Assembly: GCA_030549495.1 (NCBI GenBank)
Contig: JAUIRK010001052.1
Coordinates: 372,001-436,000, forward strand
Direction of reading: 5' to 3'
DNA: 64,000 nucleotides
DNA from: Nectonema munidae
Taxonomy: Eukaryota; Nematomorpha; Nectonematoida; Nectonematidae
Below are positions 60,567-64,000 of this stretch, in pieces; the first letter of the stretch is position 1; each line of letters begins with the position of its first letter. A program made the position numbers and the translations under genes. The notes below the pieces were generated by a model. It was not told where the DNA came from and did no database searches. It saw only the letters and a program-made list of their open reading frames with translations.

Positions 60567-63500
60567 GTAAAGAATTATATTATTTAAAATCTTCTATACT
60601 TTATAATGGCAAGAAAAGCAAATAGCGCAATATATACAATTTTCACTTTAATTTTTTATTTTGAGTTTGTCTTTTTTCATTCTAATTCGTCCTTTTTCAT
60701 TTTAAATTAACGTAAAAAGGAAAGAATTTAAAATGAAAAAAATAAATTTAAAAAAGGACAAAATAAAAGTATAAATCGTACATATAAAGATCAGGCATGA
60801 TAGTACTTCAAAATAATTTATATCGGTTTAGGTAACCTTAATACATATCTTTATGGTCAAAGAACGTTTCTCTCTCTTTTTCGGAGAGTAAAATCATTAA
60901 AAAAAATGAAATAGAAAAAATATTAATTTATCCAACTAAAAAATAAATACTGATTTGATTAACTATAGCTAGTTAATTACAGGTTTGTCTATTGATTGTT
61001 TTTTTATAATTATTTGTTTTGGGTTTTTTCAAACCAATAGGAGATTTAATTAACAGTCCAAACAAGACTTCGCAAATAACAGAACGAGATTTACTGATTC
61101 CTAACTTAAGAGAATTACAAAAGTTACTGACTACTCACTTTGTTTCTATTTGTGTTAGTAGTAATTTATATTACAAATATTACCAAAAAATGGAATAAAT
61201 AAAATTTTCTCGTGATTCTTACACTGAGTGTTAAGGCTTGCCATTTTAACTTGAATTTTTACTCATGTTAATTAGACAGTTAGTTGGGTAATATATTCAT
61301 TAGTTACATCTCAGCTTAAAACAGGAATCGATAATCATTTCTGCACTCGGTGGATACGCGTTTCTAATTCGAGCAAAAAATGAATGCCAAAAGAAAAAAT
61401 GCTGGGAAAAGATATGAAGCTCAAAGTCAAAGTTAACGCTTTGAGGATGGATGTGACGTCAGTGTCTCTAGAAATGAAAGTTAGCATTTAAATGTAAAAA
61501 TTGTATTGAAAAAGAAAGAAATATACGAAAGGGAGAATAAGAAAAGAATACCTCTATAAAACAGCTCTTAAATATACTAGAGAAAACGTGTATCAGATAT
61601 GGAGAAAGTCGATAGCATAACTTAAGAATGCTACAAGGAAAGAAATCAGGCTGTCCTTATATTAGTATTGGGTTTAAAGTGGACAAATATATATGGGAAC
61701 ACCATACTTCCTCTAGGCAATTCCCTATATCAGGGGGTGAGGGAGGGAGATCCATATCAAGTGCGCCAAAAGTGGCGTATTGTATAATTCGAAATGGTGC
61801 ATTGATTACTTGCTATGTTAAAGATGTATTAGTCCTTTTTTTAAATCTTTGATACATAGAAAACATAAGACTGATTAAATGCCGTTTTGTGCGCTCTTTG
61901 TGCATAAGTGATGTTACTAAAAGTAACTTTTTGAAATATGAAAATTTAAGAACTTTCTTTTTAGGAATTTCCATCATAAAGTTAGGATCTAAAACTCAGT
62001 TAAAAGAGAATAAAAAATTTTGAAGCATCATGATAGAACACAATATTTGCGTGTACGCTATAAAAGCATTGCTACTCCTTACCCTATGCATTACTTATAA
62101 GATTATGGACATTCCTCGACATAGATTATCGAGACGTGGATACTTCGAAATGTGGCAAGGTGGTTCCTGTGGATCAGTTCAAAATGGCTCTGTTATATTT
62201 CAAACATAATTTAGGGAGCGTGAATAACTTCAAAGTGCTCGTAAAGCTTTTTATATAAAATAAAAAATTTCAATCCCTTTTATATTTATGATTTATTCAA
62301 AAATCGTAAGAAATATGGTTTTTCTATGCTTTTTTTTTAAAAAAAACTCACTTTTTCATCAATTTTTAAAGTTTTACAAATTAAATCAATCAGCAAACAA
62401 GTGATGCAATTTACCCGTAGGGGTAAAGGGCATGTCGCCAAATTTTTTGTTTTTTAAAAACACCTCAAGCACATCATATAATTTTTTTTCGAATCCATCA
62501 AATCTATTAAAAGAATCTAAATGATAAAAAAAATTGCAAGTTATTGTTAGAAAAATGGATTGAGTTGGCCAAAAAATTATAACTCAGCACTGAACTTTTT
62601 TTAAAAAGACTGAAATTATATTTAATATTACTTTTGTTATACGAAACGACGAATGAATACTTCAAATTTATATTTTAAGCAACGGACAAATTTTCCAGAC
62701 AAATTAAAGAAGAAGAGAGACAACATGCAAAAAGTCATTTACAAAAACAATTTTAACAAAGAGAGAAAAAAGAGGGGTGATTTCATGACAATAAATGACA
62801 ATAGAAAAATTGAATCAGAAAACATCAAAAAGGAAAATTTAATTGAAATTCCGAACAAGTACTTAGCAATGCTAAACCAAAACTTGGATGTAAAAGAACA
62901 TAAAAGTGAAATAAAAGAAAAAGTGAATGGCGTGAGCATAGAAGAAAAAAGTGAGGAAATGTCTGATACCAAAAGTCCCCAGGCCCTGAAACTGAGATGG
63001 ATCTTAAATAGGGGCAGACAACAAGAAGAAAAATCTAGAGAAAAATTTTTATCAAAGAAACCATCCAATAATTTAGTCTTTGCTTTATCCGATGCTTCGT
63101 CTCCTTCTCTTATCTATGAAGGCGAGAAACCTGATTACAAGGATAATACAAAATACTTGAATATACACTCAGATTCGCAAGCCTTCCATGATATTGACGA
63201 AGAAGATTTTGAAGACGATGAGATTCCTTCTTACTATTATGATTACCAAATTGCACACAAGAGAAAGGCACCGCGATTTAGGAGGAAAAAAAGTAAAAAG
63301 CTTTTTTGGGTTAAGCCGTATAAGTTGGTCAGGCCAAAAAGCGTTGAAGATTACTACTCAAGAGACGAAGATGCGTATATAACGAATGAAAATCCTAAAA
63401 GACACACCTACTTAAATAAAATGATCAGACCGGCCAAAAAACGATTGATTCCTGTTTCTTATGGAGTGATGAAGAGTGAAGAAGATGCTGGGGTTGACGA

Positions 63501-63937
63501 AGTCGAAGATGATTCAAGATACAAAAGATATTATATAGAAAAGAGAAGAAAGCAAAAGCCTATCTTTTTATCTTACACACCGCTCAAAAAAAGACGCTAC
63601 GATAAAGGACACGCGAATAATGTTTTCCCAATTTCAAGAAATAAGCATCCCCATTACAAAAAGAAAGTTTACTATAAAGTGTATGAAAACGATAAAGAAT
63701 ACGATACAGCTGATTTTTTCCCCGAAACTCAACTCGTTAAAATGTACGAAAAAAAGCCAGAGTCCTCTTATGGCTTCGAAATGGTAAATAAGTATGATGA
63801 TTACAACATCATGGACAACTTAAAAGTTCCACACGAGTTTATTTTTTTGGATGGAGTAAAGTATGGGATTCCAATAAAGCAACACAACACAGGATTCTTT
63901 GGAAAAGACGATCAAGATCACGTTCGAAAAATCAAGA
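59934..63937 (+). CDS. secreted Cys-free, polybasic protein of unknown function (partial, at least two exons)
   Basis: Exons 59934-60566 and 62680-63937 join in phase 0 and continue beyond the window. ATG 59934 follows an in-frame TAA at 59925. Residues 1-30 are a signal peptide: basic start (KTIERKLSKVKEF), hydrophobic core LVIILIVGLFQNVF, likely cleavage after FSS. The 639 residues seen contain no cysteine and are rich in Lys, Arg, Asp, Glu and Tyr. Polybasic sites (KRKR, KKKR, FRRKKSKK, PAKKR, EKRRKQKP, KKRRYDKG) alternate with acidic patches (DIDEEDFEDDE). I recognise no domain. Secretion is supported by the signal peptide. A precursor cut by furin-like proteases, or an extracellular-matrix or mineral-binding protein, are both guesses. 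Confidence 0.78.
60567..62679 (+). other. intron of secreted-protein gene
   Basis: 2113 bases, GTAAAG to TTTATATTTTAAG. It contains a short relative of the 24.1-kb minisatellite at 60657-60765 (TTTTTTCATTCTAATTCGTC-like monomers followed by their complement). A 74-codon frame at 61628-61852 has no recognisable domain. Confidence 0.6.
62680..63937 (+). CDS. second exon of secreted-protein gene (428 codons, continues off the window)
   Basis: Starts after TATTTTAAG with CAACGGACAAATTTT in frame with the previous exon and ends AAGA|GTAAGA, a near-consensus donor, phase 1. It encodes long basic tracts and Tyr-rich pieces (SYYYDYQ, KRYYIEKRR, VYYKVYENDKEYD). Near its end, HEFIFLDGVKYGIPIKQ is mixed in composition. 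The frame itself extends upstream to an ATG at 62653, so an internal start cannot be fully excluded, but the exon join keeps frame and composition continuous. Confidence 0.78.
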
Positions 63938-64000
63938 GTAAGATGTTTTTTTAATTTTTAGTTAAATTTCTCCCAAAAATATGTTCACTACTTTTTCTTG

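Noticed and set aside
62739-63068. 109-codon Phe/Ser-rich minus-strand frame
   Set aside because: Antisense of the Lys/Glu-rich exon of the secreted-protein gene.

Overview
This is a window of AT-rich animal DNA, about 30% G+C by eye. It holds two host protein-coding genes, both on the + strand, in a sea of decayed transposable elements. Spliced genes with very short introns (54 and 55 bases) beside introns of several kilobases, a creatine-kinase-clade phosphagen kinase relative, and many hAT, piggyBac, pogo/Tigger, Tc1, LINE and tRNA-SINE relics point to an invertebrate metazoan. I cannot name the species from sequence alone.

The main find is a five-exon gene at 30082-45579. Its four introns keep one reading frame of 1163 codons plus stop. 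The protein has an acidic N-terminal leader and then three consecutive creatine-kinase-like domains, the layout of sperm-flagellar creatine kinases. The residues that bind ATP phosphates and the catalytic glutamate/arginine pair are changed in every domain: R236 becomes Q/T/Q and R292 becomes I/F/K in domains 1/2/3 (rabbit muscle CK numbering). It looks like a conserved but catalytically dead three-domain phosphagen kinase, a 'pseudo-flagellar-CK'. Domain 1 is split by introns, while the rest of domain 1 and all of domains 2 and 3 sit in one 2.48 kb exon.

The second gene starts at 59934 and runs off the right edge. It encodes a signal peptide followed by a cysteine-free, very Lys/Arg/Tyr/Asp-rich secreted protein of unknown function, with many di- and polybasic sites. 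Its two visible exons join in phase 0.

Layout: 1-30000 is gene-free. It contains a hAT relic (3.1-3.8 kb), a LINE (3.9-6.1 kb), a ZMYM/TTF-type hAT (7.4-10 kb), tRNA-derived SINEs, a 568-bp hAT deletion derivative with a clean target duplication (13.7-14.3 kb), a DIRS-like fossil (17.7-19.2 kb), a piggyBac transposase relic (21.5-22.8 kb) and a 21-bp-period minisatellite (24.1-25.0 kb). The big introns of the kinase-like gene carry a LINE scrap, MITEs, a BED-type hAT, and a ZBED5-like hAT fused to a Tigger. From 47.1 to 50.6 kb lies a TTAA-flanked element made mostly of two unrelated tandem arrays, each with a ~150-bp unit. Tips or pieces of related elements recur at 2.4, 13.1 and 55.1 kb. 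From 50.6 to 58.4 kb are three more DNA-transposon relics. No tRNA or rRNA genes, CRISPR arrays or bacterial-type operons were seen.
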